A DNA stretch of 64,000 nt from Gari tellinella (Eukaryota > Mollusca > Bivalvia > Cardiida > Psammobiidae): NCBI GenBank assembly GCA_922989275.2, contig OV277863.1, positions 46,854,999-46,918,998 on the forward strand, read 5' to 3'. The notes under the pieces are model-generated. The model did not search any database. It was not told the origin of the DNA and was given only the letters and a program-made list of their open reading frames with translations. Below are positions 1-10,321 of this stretch, piece after piece (position 1 is the first letter of the stretch; each line of letters starts with the position of its first letter). A program made the translations under genes and the position numbers.

Positions 1-760
1 TCAAGGTTAAGTTTGAATATTACTAAAATCGCATAATGTATATCTGAGTTATTGTCCTTTAATTATTAAAATATGACTGTTTCAGGGTTTTTTTGCACTC
101 TAACACATACAATTTTTATCGGATATTCACCAAACTTGCTGAACATGTTTATAAATATAAAATATATCTCCAGTTCGAATAGTACTTATATCGCATAAGG
201 CATGTCTGAGTTTTTTGCCCTTTAGTTATTAAAAATTAATGTTTCAGCATTTTTTGCTCTCTATCACAAACATTTCTTTTCGGATCTTAACAAAACCTTG
301 CTGAAATTCTTTATTTATACAAAATCTAGGTTCAGTTTGATTATTACTTAAATCGCATAAGGCATGTCTGAGTTATTGTCCTTTATGTATTTAGAAATAC
401 CTGTTTCACCATTTTTTGCTCTCTAACACAAATAACTTTTTTTGTGATGTTCACCAAACTTGTTGAAAATGTTTATTAATATAAAATCAAGTTCATAATC
501 TTAACTACCAAAATCGCACAAGGCATGTTGAAGTTATTGCCCTTGAATGATTATAGATTGCATACTTCAGGCTTGTCAGCTTTCTGACTCAAACGGTTTT
601 AATTGGATCTTCACCAAATTTGCTGAAAATAATATTGGATACAAATTTAGTTCAGTTCTATGAATACCCAAATCGCCGAAGGCATGTTGGAGTTACGGTT
701 CTTCAATTATTAAAAATTTGCTATTTCATCCTTATTTTAGCCCTGTCAACTCTGTAACAG
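1..760 (+). repeat. Tandem repeat, about 162-bp unit
   Basis: About 4.5 diverged units in direct orientation. The landmark AATCGCATAAGGCATG recurs near 28, 189, 351, 512 and 671, a period of 159-162 bp. Each unit also carries GAGTTATTGCCCTT and CACCAAACTTGCTGAAAATG. Unit identity drops toward 700. The array enters from outside the window. Confidence 0.85.
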
Positions 761-919
761 GAACTGTTTTTATTCTATTTAAACCAACTATTTGGTCAAT
801 AGTTGCATGTGCTTCATCTTGGCCGTGTTGGTAATAAGTAAAGTAATAAATGACTACTCCATACCTCCTTTACCTCTTGAAGGATTTTCAGTCAGCTGTA
901 TTCGATTTTTGTCTTGATC

Positions 920-1185
920 TATATTTAAAACAAATACACAATGCCAGCAAGTTTGGTGAAGATCCAATAAAAAGTGTTTGTGTTAGAGAGCAGAAAAGGC
1001 TGAAACAGTCATTTTTTTTAATTATTCAAGGGCAATAACTCAGACATGCCTCATGCGACTTTAATAGTTATCAAACTTGAGCTAGATTCTATACTAATAA
1101 ACATTTATAGCAAGTTTGGTGAAGATCCAAAAATAGGTGGTTGAGTTAGAGAGAAGACAAGGCTGAAACAGTCATTTTCAGCAAG
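920..1185 (-). repeat. Same 162-bp repeat in inverted orientation
   Basis: About 1.6 units read on the minus strand. GCAAGTTTGGTGAAGATCC occurs near 947 and 1110, 163 bp apart, and AGGGCAATAACTCAGACATG matches the complement of the left array. The two arrays face each other across about 160 bp of unrelated sequence. Confidence 0.8.
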
Positions 1186-1284
1186 ATCCCCCGTATTGGA
1201 TTGTACACGCTTACCACCGTGATTAATTATTTACACGTGGGGACCTTATCTCATAGTTTAATCCTGTGCCTACTGGTCGCAACT

Positions 1285-1352
1285 GTTTGACTCTTAAACA
1301 GACACCGCGTAACGCGGCGTCTTATCTGGATCCAAACTGTTTGACACTCGTC
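1285..1352. repeat. Core-A palindrome
   Basis: Imperfect palindrome centred on CCGCGTAACGCGG, with right arm GGATCCAAACTGTTTGACAC. It is a member of the core-A family that recurs across the window. Confidence 0.7.
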
Positions 1353-1469
1353 TTAAGGGTTGTTTAATCAAAAATATGCATAAATCTAAACTGAACAAAT
1401 ATTGCACACGACAATGTCAAAGCAGACGTCTTAGCAGCAGAATAAGGGTTAAATTCTTCATTTCATCCG

Positions 1470-1665
1470 GCTCCAGATAAGAGGAATAAACTGAACAAAT
1501 CCAACATGTTCTCACTCATTTCAGCATCGAATGCTACGGTGTTACTACTGATTAAACCGTCTCTTCGAGACGATTCTAATGAGTATGACACCATTGGGTT
1601 TAAAAGCAGAAATAAAGAGTTTAGTAATCGAAATATTTCCGTTATCTGGAGCCCTGTATTTACAG
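1470..1665. repeat. Core-F palindromic repeat
   Basis: Inverted repeat centred on TCTCTTCGAGACGATTCTAA near 1560. It includes the flanking phrase AACACCAT(A/T)GGGTTT and ends near GTTATCTGGAGCCCTG. Related copies are at 22881-23070 and 63528-63650. Short ORFs here are palindrome artefacts. Confidence 0.65.
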
Positions 1666-2008
1666 AGTTGTCCTTCTTTCCATTCACAAGGAGGCTCTTT
1701 AAATTGTGCTAGCACAAAAAAATTATAAATAAAAATTTAAAAGCGAATTTCTTAGATAAAGCCGCTTTTTATGAAAGAATCACGTCCCATGTAGTTCTAA
1801 TGGGATCCCAAACAACTGTTTTATGCAGGTTTCCCAAAAACACAATGCGGCTTTAAACCACGTTGGTATTCCATATTCAAATGAAGTAATATGCTGATAC
1901 ATGTATTTCGCCGTTACCTAAGTCTTTGCATCAAAACAAAGTATAAGTTAAGGTTGTTGTATTTTAGTAGAATTATCGTCTATCAACACAGCTTAGTGTT
2001 GATGATCC

Positions 2009-2170
2009 CTAATGAGATCAGGTTGGTCAAACTTTACGAGGAGCTATCCGCCATTCTCGTCAATTGTCCGCGCGTTCCGAACCATACCATACTAAGTATA
2101 GTTCGGAACGGGTCGGCAGTTGACAAAATGGCCGCTCGTACCGATTCTAGTCCGATCTCATTAGCGGTCC
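2009..2170. repeat. Palindromic element, CCGTTCCGAACNAT type
   Basis: Outer arms CTAATGAGATCAG and its diverged complement enclose inner arms (GTTCCGAACCATACC and complement) around 2095. A sister copy lies at 13795-13965. Both contain a (C/T)GACAGTTGACNAAATG-like right arm. Confidence 0.65.
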
Positions 2171-2229
2171 CGACCTCCATACTGTTGAAATATCTCTGCG
2201 TGTATGATAATGTATCTCTCAGACGTATC

Positions 2230-2231
<2 letters not shown>

Positions 2232-2264
<33 letters not shown>
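2232..2264 (+). repeat. (TC)n microsatellite
   Basis: Uninterrupted TC dinucleotide run of about 33 bp. Confidence 0.95.
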
Positions 2265-2267
<3 letters not shown>

Positions 2268-2269
2268 AT

Positions 2270-3035
2270 GTACTCTTACCCTCTCTCTTGTATAGCTTCA
2301 GGATCTGATCTGAATCCATACTGTTTCCAAATAGAACTATGATCTCTCTATGAGTCTTATCTGGTCATCAATCGTTTGGACACTTTTTTCTGTCTGCGGG
2401 TGATAGGTTCAAATTCATTTAATCAAATTACTCAGAAAAATGTATAAAAGACATAAATAACTAGGGTCCTAATCCCCAACGGCAACTTATTTATCACGCA
2501 TAGACATAAGCCCAAATGTACATACAGCCGGAACCAGATAACATCCCTGGAAACGATAACGATTTGGCCCACAATAAATTACGACGTAATTTACGGAAAA
2601 AGACGATCCTGAATGAAAACAAACTAAGCCCGAGTTCAGCAACACGACATTTGTCAATGTTCAACTCAATTGGGAAGCAGAAACACTTAATTCAAAGTTG
2701 AATCAAAAATTATTTTTGAATTGTTCAGAAAACATTCTTTCTCCCCAAAATGCTAAAATATTCGCAGATGATAAAAAGGATGCTTTATTTGCGTTCAAAA
2801 TCAGCAAACTACACAATTTCACATTTTTTCTACTACATGAGTATGTTTAATGTGTCCGACACTTACCATTTTTAAATCAAAATGAGAGAAAAATCGTTAA
2901 AATTAAAAATTAAAATTTACACCATTTGAAACAGAAGAAAAAAATGTTTATTGCTATAACTGTAAAAATATTGATAGATATATTCAACACCTTAAAATAT
3001 GACTATTAATTATATTCTCGTATATATTGTATATA
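2270..3035. other. AT-rich sequence without a recognised feature
   Basis: No exon with convincing splice sites and no repeat recognised. It holds a short 61-codon ORF at 2516-2701 with no recognisable motif, which I do not call a gene. Confidence 0.5.
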
Positions 3036-3037
3036 TA

Positions 3038-3519
3038 CTATGCCAAACTTCTAACGCAACACTCCGGATATTCCCATTACTTCCAATGTTAAACATGTCT
3101 TAAGTTAGTCTGGTCAATTCTGTAATGTGTGCATATCCTGAATAGATTTTCTTCTGCAATTCATAGAGTGATCAATTGACAATACTCTTGGTAAACAAAA
3201 ACAAAATGAATTGGCATTTGGTCCCAACAATATGGAATTTTGTGATAACAAGTTTTCAGAAATCTCAATCCAATGCATTTTCAATAGGGGATGTTAACCA
3301 GAAATTAGCGATACGTTTGGATAGATGGTTATTATTCGTCAGAAGTGTCAATAAAAATTCGTTTCCAATATTAACAACTTTGAGGACAGTACATCAATTT
3401 AAAAACACAAATAAAAACATTTAATAATTATGTGTCAACTTTTCCATCTTTTTAAAACACGCGCTCTGATATGAGAATAGAAGGGAACTGGGAGGTGTTG
3501 CGTTGGCAGTTTGGCATAG
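3038..3519. mobile_element. 482-bp MITE with TA target duplication
   Basis: Terminal inverted repeats start CTATGCCAAACT and continue through AACGCAACAC with two or three mismatches between ends. TA flanks both sides (3036-3037 and 3520-3521), as in Tc1/mariner-type insertions. The AT-rich interior has no transposase; the ORF at 3176-3424 has no known motif. Confidence 0.8.
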
Positions 3520-3805
3520 TATGACTGTCAGACGAGAATTTGATCGATATCGATCTTATATCTCGGCGTTTTGCAAGGGGCACAACCCACTTGAGTAAGT
3601 CCGTCTAAATGGACTGAACGTTGGGTATGCATCCACGTTAAAGATGTTTCAATCTATCCCTTCCAGTGACAGTCAGCAACGGCTACTTGTAGTCGGGACG
3701 TATTAGGTTTCGTAAAGCGACACCGAACCTAAGAATTATATTCTTTATTCATCTTTCGAATTGTGTTGGGTCAAACGTATGTTTCTTTTCGCGCATTTGG
3801 TAAAG

Positions 3806-3910
3806 GATTGGGAATATCTTTCTTTTACCAGAATTTAAATGATTGTGAATATCTTTCTTTTACCAGAACTTAAATGATTGTGAATATCTTTCTTTTTTCA
3901 GAACTTCCAA
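3806..3910 (+). repeat. Triplicated 35-bp splice-acceptor segment
   Basis: Three head-to-tail 35-bp units start at 3806, 3841 and 3876. Each carries a pyrimidine tract ending in AG (GAATATCTTTCTTTTACCAG, and TTTTTTCAG in the last). Only the third AG, at 3900-3901, leads into an open exon. Reading on from the first two gives a TGA after two or three codons in the exon frame. Confidence 0.8.
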
Positions 3911-3970
3911 TGTCTTATGGTGCAACTCTTGGAACAAATGCCAGAAATGACTTAGAAAAATCCTTTTCAC
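3902..3970 (+). CDS. Internal exon of the GGGYDQQSGR-repeat protein gene
   Basis: A 69-nt exon with acceptor TTTTTTCAG and strong donor GTAAGT. Only one frame is open. It needs one base from an upstream exon and leaves one base at the 3' end (phase 1-1), encoding 22 whole codons that begin LPMSYGATLG and end LEKSFS. The leftover base completes a proline codon with the exon at 4782, so the join is in frame. The upstream part of the gene is not identified. The same 3' phase also fits the transmembrane exon at 55918. Confidence 0.65.
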
Positions 3971-4537
3971 GTAAGTTGAGTAGCCTCTTTTTGTCTGTGT
4001 AGAAATGCTCTTTGGCCAAAACAAAATTTAGAATTAAACACTAAAAGAATGGGAAGTGACGTTTTACCTATAATCAAATCGATACGCATTGGTTGTATTC
4101 CTCCGCTGCAGAAAACAGATCCACTTTATATGTACCGCCAGGTTGTTTTCCCTGTTATGTACTGTAGCCTAACATATCTTAAGGAGCTTTACTTTTAGCC
4201 TGAATACCTGTATTTACTCAAATTGCCCCACATTAGCTTGTAAAAATATTCATTCACCCTTTAAACAATTACCAGTGTAAGTGACGGGTTTTTTTTTTAT
4301 TTTATGGTTGTTTTTACAATATTATAGCAAAGATGACAAACATTGCAGACCTCGAAAGGAACCCTCTGATCTGGGTCTACACTGTTTGCATATAATAAAA
4401 GTCAACAGTTTAAGGGCACTACATGTACATTCAACTCATTCACACCTGAAACTTTTAATGGACAATTCCAATTTCAAAATAATTCTTGTCCATTTTTTAA
4501 TATTGAGGGTTGATTTTAACAATATATTTCGAAATAA

Positions 4538-4606
4538 CAAACAGCGTAGACCCTGATCAGAGGGCTCCTTAAGGAGCCCTCTGATCATGGTCTACACTGT
4601 TTGCAT
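4538..4606. repeat. Core-D palindrome
   Basis: Near-perfect palindrome with arms AACAGCGTAGACCCTGATCA and centre GGCTCCTTAAGGAGCC. A degenerate half copy lies at 4337-4393. The surroundings (about 4300-4690) look like two overlapping E9-type elements in the intron. Confidence 0.8.
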
Positions 4607-4781
4607 TGAACAAGTGTATTCGTCACAGGTAAACTGTTTGTAAATTACCAAAAATACTCGTCGCTTGGGCTGAATGTGTTAAGCTTATTTTCGGTTGATC
4701 ACTAATTCTACCCGGATGCTCTTCTATACCCTTTTTGCCATCGCCGGTAAGATGATTACTGTTTTATCTCGTTCATTACAG

Positions 4782-5632
4782 CTCCGACCGAGGACGATGA
4801 GTTCAACCCTAGAGCTACATCTAACACAAGAGATAGCGCATTTAATGTGCAGGATGACAATCAAACAATCGACCCGTATAAACGGGACACCAAACCAACC
4901 AACCAATCTTCCTATGATCAGCAGCAGTCTCGGACTGGATCCCGGCATAGTAGGAGTGGTGGGTATGACCAACAGGGTGATACAGGCGGTGGATATGATC
5001 AGCAAAGCGGTAGAGGCGGTGGATACGATCAGCAAAGCGGAAGAGGTGGTGGGTACGATCAGCAAAGCGGTAGAGGCGGTGGGTATGATCAGGAAAGCGG
5101 AAAAGGTGGTGGATATGATCAGCAAAGCGGTAGAGGCGGTGGATACGATCAGCAAAGCGGTAGAGGCGGTGGATATGATCAGCAAAGCGGAAGAGGTGGT
5201 GGGTACGACCAGCAAAGCGGTAGAGGCGGTGGGTACGATCAGCAAAGCGGTAGAGGCGGTGGGTATGATCAGCAAAGCGGAAGGGGCGGCGGATATGATC
5301 AGCAAAGCGGAAGGGGCGGCGGATATGACCAGTCAGACGGAAGGAGCGATTTCGCATATCGTCGTGAGGGTTCTACTGAAAGCCGGGGCGAGCATAAACG
5401 TCGCGCCAGTGACGAGTCTCCTCGTCATTCTTCAGATCATTCCGAACGTAGGGAGCGCCGGAGACGGCAAAGTGGGGATGTAGAAGGCATGCGTGAGCGG
5501 GACGATCCATATGGCAGAAAAGAAACGCGTGAAAGCAGACGACATGGTGACGATTACAATAGGGACGAGTCACGTGGCCAACGACGTCATAGCAAACACC
5601 GACGATCAGTTGATGAAAATCAGTTCCAGGAT
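4782..5632 (+). CDS. Large exon: GGGYDQQSGR-repeat, Arg/Ser-rich low-complexity protein
   Basis: An 851-nt exon bounded by CATTACAG and donor GTAAGA. It begins with two bases that complete a codon from the previous exon and ends in phase 0, giving 283 whole codons. Order: an acidic/polar lead (PTEDDEFNPRATSN), a QN-rich stretch, thirteen 10-residue repeats (consensus GGGYDQQSGR, residues about 58-187 of the exon), then about 95 residues rich in R, S, D, E and H with SR/RR clusters. RGG-like GRGGG and tyrosine-rich repeats are typical of phase-separating, RNA-binding or scaffold tails, but no folded domain is visible, so function is unassigned. Overlapping ORFs in other frames and on the minus strand exist because 30-bp repeats keep all frames open. 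The exon could be a cytoplasmic tail or part of a nuclear or secreted protein. Confidence 0.75.
4955..5344 (+). repeat. Coding minisatellite, 13 x 30 bp
   Basis: Thirteen exact-length 30-bp units without an indel. They encode SGGYDQQGDT, three GGGYDQQSGR, one GGGYDQESGK, seven GGGYDQQSGR and GGGYDQSDGR. Variation between units is mostly synonymous (GGT/GGC/GGA, GAT/GAC, CGG AAG versus CGG TAG in the DNA), which fits selection on the peptide plus recent homogenisation. Confidence 0.9.
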
Positions 5633-5751
5633 GTAAGATATTTCTAAAATCAATACTCAATGAAATTTTAAATGAATGATTCCTTTTTCTAATTAAGTCT
5701 AGTCCTTTTTTTTTTATAAATTAGAGTTGCTTTTTACAATATATTGCAAAA

Positions 5752-5822
5752 AAGCAAACGGGGCCAACCCCTTGATCAGAGGGCTTCTCAAGGAGGCATC
5801 TGATCACGAGCTACACCGTTTT
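5752..5822. repeat. Degenerate core-D palindrome
   Basis: Arms around GATCAGAGGGCTTCTCAAGG and CATCTGATCACGAGC, within the intron of the repeat-protein gene. Confidence 0.6.
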
Positions 5823-5902
5823 CATAGGCTAAACGTACACGTTACATATATACACGTACTGTAGGGCGCACGTATATCCGTCGCCATTCAGGGTTCAATC
5901 GG

Positions 5903-6198
5903 TTAAGCTACCCCTTTCATGGCCAAATTTATCGTGAGGTTTTTACCCCTTCCCCGCCATATTGTCCTCTGCTTCAATATTGTTTTCTGCAATATCGTTT
6001 CAAAGTTAGATTTTATGAAATCACATAGGCTTGCCTGTTGTCCAATCCTTTTCTCTGAAAAAAATATTGTTTAAACTAAAGTTAGATTTAAGGCAGTATA
6101 ACTTACGTATTTACAAACAAGGGCAAACAGTTTTGATCCTGATCAGGATCAAAACTGTTTGTAAATGCGCTTCATGGCTTCATTGAGAGTGAAATGGT
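5903..6198. mobile_element. E7-type palindromic MITE with core A
   Basis: Ends read TTAAGCTACCCCTTTCATGG and, inverted, GAGAGTGAAATGGTTAA. The core is the perfect palindrome AAACAGTTTTGATCCTGATC and its complement (6125-6164). Related copies are at 18655, 32409 and 53327. Confidence 0.65.
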
Positions 6199-6340
6199 TA
6201 AACCTGGTATAATTGTTTATTTAAGTAATGGTAAAACTTGTGAATCTATATGTATTTACCTTGCATTTCATAACTCTCTCATTTACAGAGTAACAGAAGG
6301 AAATGTATGGAATCCCTTTGGGGTCTTAGGGCCAACAATG

Positions 6341-6540
6341 TACAGTGGAGAATCTGTTATTCTTTCCCGTTTAAAGGCAAACGTACGCAAACGATAAGCG
6401 CTAAAACGTAGAAAAGAACAACTTTTGGACAATTCTGATTAATACCCGGCGTCTGATCTGGCTCCAAACTGTTTGCACTGCAAATAATAGTTTTAGCATA
6501 AACGCGTTTATTGGGAAAGAATAACACATTCTCCACTGTA
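6341..6540. mobile_element. E1 MITE (TACAGTGGAGAA ends), deleted core
   Basis: Ends TACAGTGGAGAA and TTCTCCACTGTA with TA at both borders, consistent with a Tc1/mariner-type MITE. Compared with the 256-bp copy at 14204, the left arm of the core-A palindrome is missing, leaving 200 bp. Confidence 0.85.
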
Positions 6541-6751
6541 TCTGTTTTATAATTAAGTAAAACGCCGTACAAAGATGCGAGGTTGCTTAAGTGCAATATC
6601 GTATCTTTTTTCGGTTTATTCTGTTCTCAATTCCTATAGTATTCTATTGTTAAAACGTCAGAAAAACTTATGCGAGATTGCAAGATTGCAAGGGTTCAGT
6701 ATCGCAACTTTTTGCGATGCATTTGTCCACGAATCCTATGGTAATCTATTG

Positions 6752-7006
6752 CAGGGCTGCCATTTCTCCGGATTTTTCCTAAATCTCCGGATTTTTCCCC
6801 AGTTCATGGTAGCTTAAAGCAGGCTGAAAGTAAAGCAGAATGCGCCCTAAGGCGCATTCTGCTTTACTTACAGCCTGCTTTAAGTGGTCGCATGTCAACA
6901 AAACAAGAAAAGGGCTATGGGGAAAAGGTACAATTCGTTAAATCGCACTTGAAAAATGCAAATTTTGAAATCTTAGGATTTTTCATGTCGATTTATGGCA
7001 GCCCTG
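6752..7006. mobile_element. E8 MITE (CAGGGCTGCCA ends) with 6-bp target duplication
   Basis: Terminal inverted repeats CAGGGCTGCCA/TGGCAGCCCTG, flanked by the exact duplication CTATTG at 6746-6751 and 7007-7012. Inside is a core-B palindrome (6810-6886). The repeated phrase CTCCGGATTTTTCC occurs in its left part. The second copy is at 12909-13167. Confidence 0.85.
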
Positions 7007-7363
7007 CTATTGTAGTAAAAACAAACGCCAACAAACATGTGAGATTGCAAGAGTACTTTTTTGCATCTTTTTTGCAACGTTCTTAACAATAGATTACAAT
7101 AACATTTGTGGACAAAACGCATCGAAAAAAGACTTTTTCGAAGTTTTTTTTTCTTTTTTTAACATGAGTTAAACGCCGACAAAATATAGGAGAATGTACC
7201 CTTGCAATATCGCATCTTTTTTCCTCATATTTTACAATAGAATACTATATGTTTCGAGGATAAAATGTACAGAAAAAAATGCGAGACCTTGCATCTTTAT
7301 CCCGCGTTTTACGAAATTTGCTATACAGAAAAAATGTTGGCGATTCCTTAGAATTCCATAGGA

Positions 7364-7590
7364 ATGTGTTATTCTTTCCCCGTTTACATGATGCAACTAT
7401 CATGAATTCAATAAATAGATAGAAAATGACATATTCGTAGCAATTTATTATTATGAATGTCAAACAGTTTGGAGCCTGATCAGATGTCGAGTTACCCGGC
7501 CTTCTGATCTAGTTCCAAACTGTTCGCAATGAAAATAATAATCTTAATACAAACGCGTTTACTAGGAAATAATGAAATCTCCACTGTAAC
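7364..7590. mobile_element. Degenerate E1/core-A MITE
   Basis: Left TGTTATTCTTTCCCCG, core-A palindrome near 7466-7535 (GGAGCCTGATCAGATGTCGA), and right AAACGCGTTTACTAGG ending CTCCACTGTA near 7588. It lies just upstream of the acceptor at 7622. Confidence 0.65.
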
Positions 7591-7622
7591 CCTCTTTTAT
7601 TAATTCTTACTTTCTTTTACAG

Positions 7623-7703
7623 CCTGACCCAAACCCAAGGGAGAAGATCGTCTTTGAGCAACTTCCAGATTTGACAAAACGTGCTCAACAATATAACCAG
7701 TAG
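7623..7703 (+). CDS. Putative terminal exon of the repeat-protein gene
   Basis: Acceptor CTTTCTTTTACAG ends at 7622. Phase 0 matches the donor at 5633. Twenty-six codons (beginning PDPNPREKIVFEQ, ending QQYNQ) lead to TAG at 7701-7703. Joining it to the 4782 exon keeps the frame and gives a polar, unstructured C terminus. An alternative is use of the weak donor GTGCTC at 7681, which would leave phase 1. I saw no clear poly(A) signal close downstream. Confidence 0.55.
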   Translation, partial: PDPNPREKIVFEQLPDLTKRAQQYNQ

Positions 7704-7888
7704 GTGCCCAGCTCTCGTGGAGAGAGAGGGAACTAGTGATCCTAGCTCGCAAGCCCAGCTTTTATAGAGGTGTCGTGGATACTTGGAACTAGTGCTAATT
7801 AGATTATTGATAAAAGTCGATAATCGACAATCAATCGATTTGAAGATTTTAAGAGACATTCAGTGTTGAATTCCAATAACATGGATTA

Positions 7889-8239
7889 TACAGTGCTCCC
7901 TCTCTACAACGGCCCTCCCAACAACGACTCCCTCCTTACAACGACACTTGCCGCAGTTCCCTAAATAGAGCATTCATGTCTAACGCTTTTACTGCTGCAA
8001 TGTCGTCTGCTTAAAGTTGTCGTCTGCTGTTTTACATAATGGACATTTTGACGGAAAAAACTTAATGAGGAGTGACAAACAGCTTGAATCCAGATCAGAC
8101 GCCGCGTTACGCGGCGTCTGAACTGGATTCAAGCTGTTTGCAAATGTACGCCAATTTCCCTCCCTATAACGACTCCCTCCGAACAACGCACATAATTATT
8201 GTCTCCCATTGGATGTCGTTGTAGAGAGGGAACGCTGTA
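7889..8239. mobile_element. E6 MITE (TACAGTGCTCCCTCTC ends) with core A
   Basis: 351 bp between TACAGTGCTCCCTCTCTACA and its complement, with TA at both ends. The centre is a core-A palindrome GACGCCGCGTTACGCGGCGTC at 8098-8118. A second copy lies 450 bp downstream. Confidence 0.85.
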
Positions 8240-8249
8240 CTTGGTAAAA

Positions 8250-8470
8250 CATTATTTCGTTCCCGTTTAAACGAAACTAAAAGCAAATGCTGTACAGTAA
8301 AGCGGAGAAAATCACAACATTCTGAAATCTTTACGAATCACTAAAATCTGAAGTGCAAACAGTTTGAAGCTTGATCGGACGCCGGATTACCCGACCAACA
8401 TTATGGATAGACATAATATTTTCAGCATATTAAAGCCGCTTGTTGGATAAGAATAATATTTCCTACATGC
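8250..8470. repeat. Degenerate E1 and core-A fragments
   Basis: GTTCCCGTTTAAACGAAAC and CAAACAGTTTGAAGC are recognisable pieces of the E1/core-A family with no matching right half. Confidence 0.45.
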
Positions 8471-8688
8471 AGCAGTTTTAACGAAATCAAATGCAAATTC
8501 AATGCAATAAAGTGTACAAAATGACATCTTGTTTTAACTAGAATGGCAAATAATTGAAAGTCTGGTCACACACTGATTTACTTGGGTGTTATTAATTTTT
8601 TTAGCATGGAAGAATTGTTGGGAAATAATAATTCGAGTCCTCGCTGTGGCATATGTGGAATATTCATTGAAACAATCTACTCGTACAT

Positions 8689-9051
8689 TACAGTGCTCCC
8701 TCTCTACAACAACACCCAGTGGCAGACAAGGATTGTGTGTGTTGTTCGGAGGGAGTTATATAGAATGGCAATTGACTTATATTTGAAATAATTTAAATCC
8801 AGATCAGACGCCGCGTTACGCGACGTCTGATCTGGATACAAGCTGTAAGTCACTCGTCAATATAGTTTTTCTGTCAAAATGTCCAGTATGTGACTGAAAA
8901 AAACCCAGCAGACGTCGATTTTAAGCAGACGATATTGAAGCCATTTAAGGGTTGGACAAGATAGTCTTGGTTTTTTTTTAAAACAGCAGCAAACGTTGTT
9001 GTAAGGAGGGAATCGTTGTTCAGAAGGTCGTTGTAGGAAGGGAGCACTGTA
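8689..9051. mobile_element. E6 MITE, second copy
   Basis: TACAGTGCTCCCTCTCTACA at the left and GGGAGCACTGTA at the right, with core A (GACGCCGCGTTACGCG) at 8798-8830. The ORFs around 8582-8791 are translations of this MITE. Confidence 0.8.
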
Positions 9052-9059
9052 TTTGTTTG

Positions 9060-10310
9060 AGACGAGTTTGTGCAATATTTGTTCATGTTAATATCACAAC
9101 GATCGACACATGTGAGTATGCATCGCCCCTGATTGCAATGCGGTCGATATTTGCTGTTAATATTCTATAAATGAACGTTTAATAGGATATCTATTTGCAT
9201 TTTTATACAAGTCGTTGGTTAATGCAGGATTATGTAATTGTTGTATGAAGAAGTAACTTCGCTCCAAGTCAAATTTGACCTATTGTGGTGGGGACGCGTG
9301 CTGCAGGAAAAGAAACAGCACATTATTGCTATACTGCATTCAGCAGTCTTTGGCTATATAGAGGATACATCATTGAGCAGTTAATCAAATGCTTTGAAAT
9401 ACAGGTCGTACCTAGATGACCCATATTTGCTTTAGCCGAAACAGCATGTTTTTCTGACGATAAATTTGAATAATTCGAAGTTGCTTAAGGTGGTTCGCGG
9501 GTCAGCTTATTCTGTGTCAGAATTCTTTGAAACCTTGATTAAATTGAAATATACCATATGGAGAGTGAAAAATCGTTAAAATAAAAAAAAGTTACAGTGC
9601 CGTTTTTTTCTGACAGGACCTTTTGTCGAGAAAAGCTCCTTTTTTAATAAACAGGGATATTTTCTTTATAGAATGATATAACTCAATAATTTCTTTACAT
9701 TCAAGTAAACTGTACATAAACTATAATATATTGGGCAAACAAAAGTCTTTCATGACATATTTTCTGGAAATATCAATATTTTAAAAAAGTCAAATTCTGA
9801 AAATCTCAAATTACAAAAAATCTAGCCGTTTAACATACACTCATTTTACTCTTATTAGATAGATATAACTTAATTCTACTAGTCACAAAAATTTAATGAA
9901 AATCTACAGTAGAATTTACATTTTATACATTATTTCCTGAACTTCAGACAAAATGTTAACACAAAACGAGTAGCCTCCCTTGAGTTCAACTTTAAATTGC
10001 CGTCAGCTCTAAATAATACCATAAGTCAAACCTGTAATAAGGGACCATTGAATGCGGTAGCCTGTAGATCTTTAAAGGCAAGTGCCTGCTTAATGCATAA
10101 CAAAAGTAATGCATAAAAGCTCCTTTAGGATCTATCTTTTAGCATTACTTTTGTCCTGTGTTAAGCTGTCATCTGTTATATAGGCTATAAATCCTCACAA
10201 ATTTAGCTGTCACTTGACTATACTTGCATCTGATATTATTCATTATTACTAGACTAAACATAGCCTGGCCTTTGATCACTGCGTTATGAATTGACTAGTC
10301 ACTAAAATCG
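9060..10310. other. AT-rich stretch, no gene recognised
   Basis: No supported exon. The segment from about 9486 (CTTAAGGTGGTTCGCGGGTC) to 9985 has the look of a dispersed repeat, but I see only one copy here. A scrambled core-B-like inverted segment lies at 10050-10180. Confidence 0.4.
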
Positions 10311-10321
10311 TACAATTTGTT

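Noticed and set aside
3534..3595. Possible upstream exon (AG at 3532-3533, donor GTAAGT at 3596) in phase with exon 3902
   Set aside because: The frame is open and the phase fits, but the acceptor lacks a pyrimidine tract and begins 14 bp after a MITE. Other frames are also open, so it may be chance.
4695..5483. Long ORFs in the other plus frame and on the minus strand over the decapeptide repeats
   Set aside because: They exist only because the 30-bp unit has no stops in those frames. The spliced frame with consistent exon phases is the better reading.
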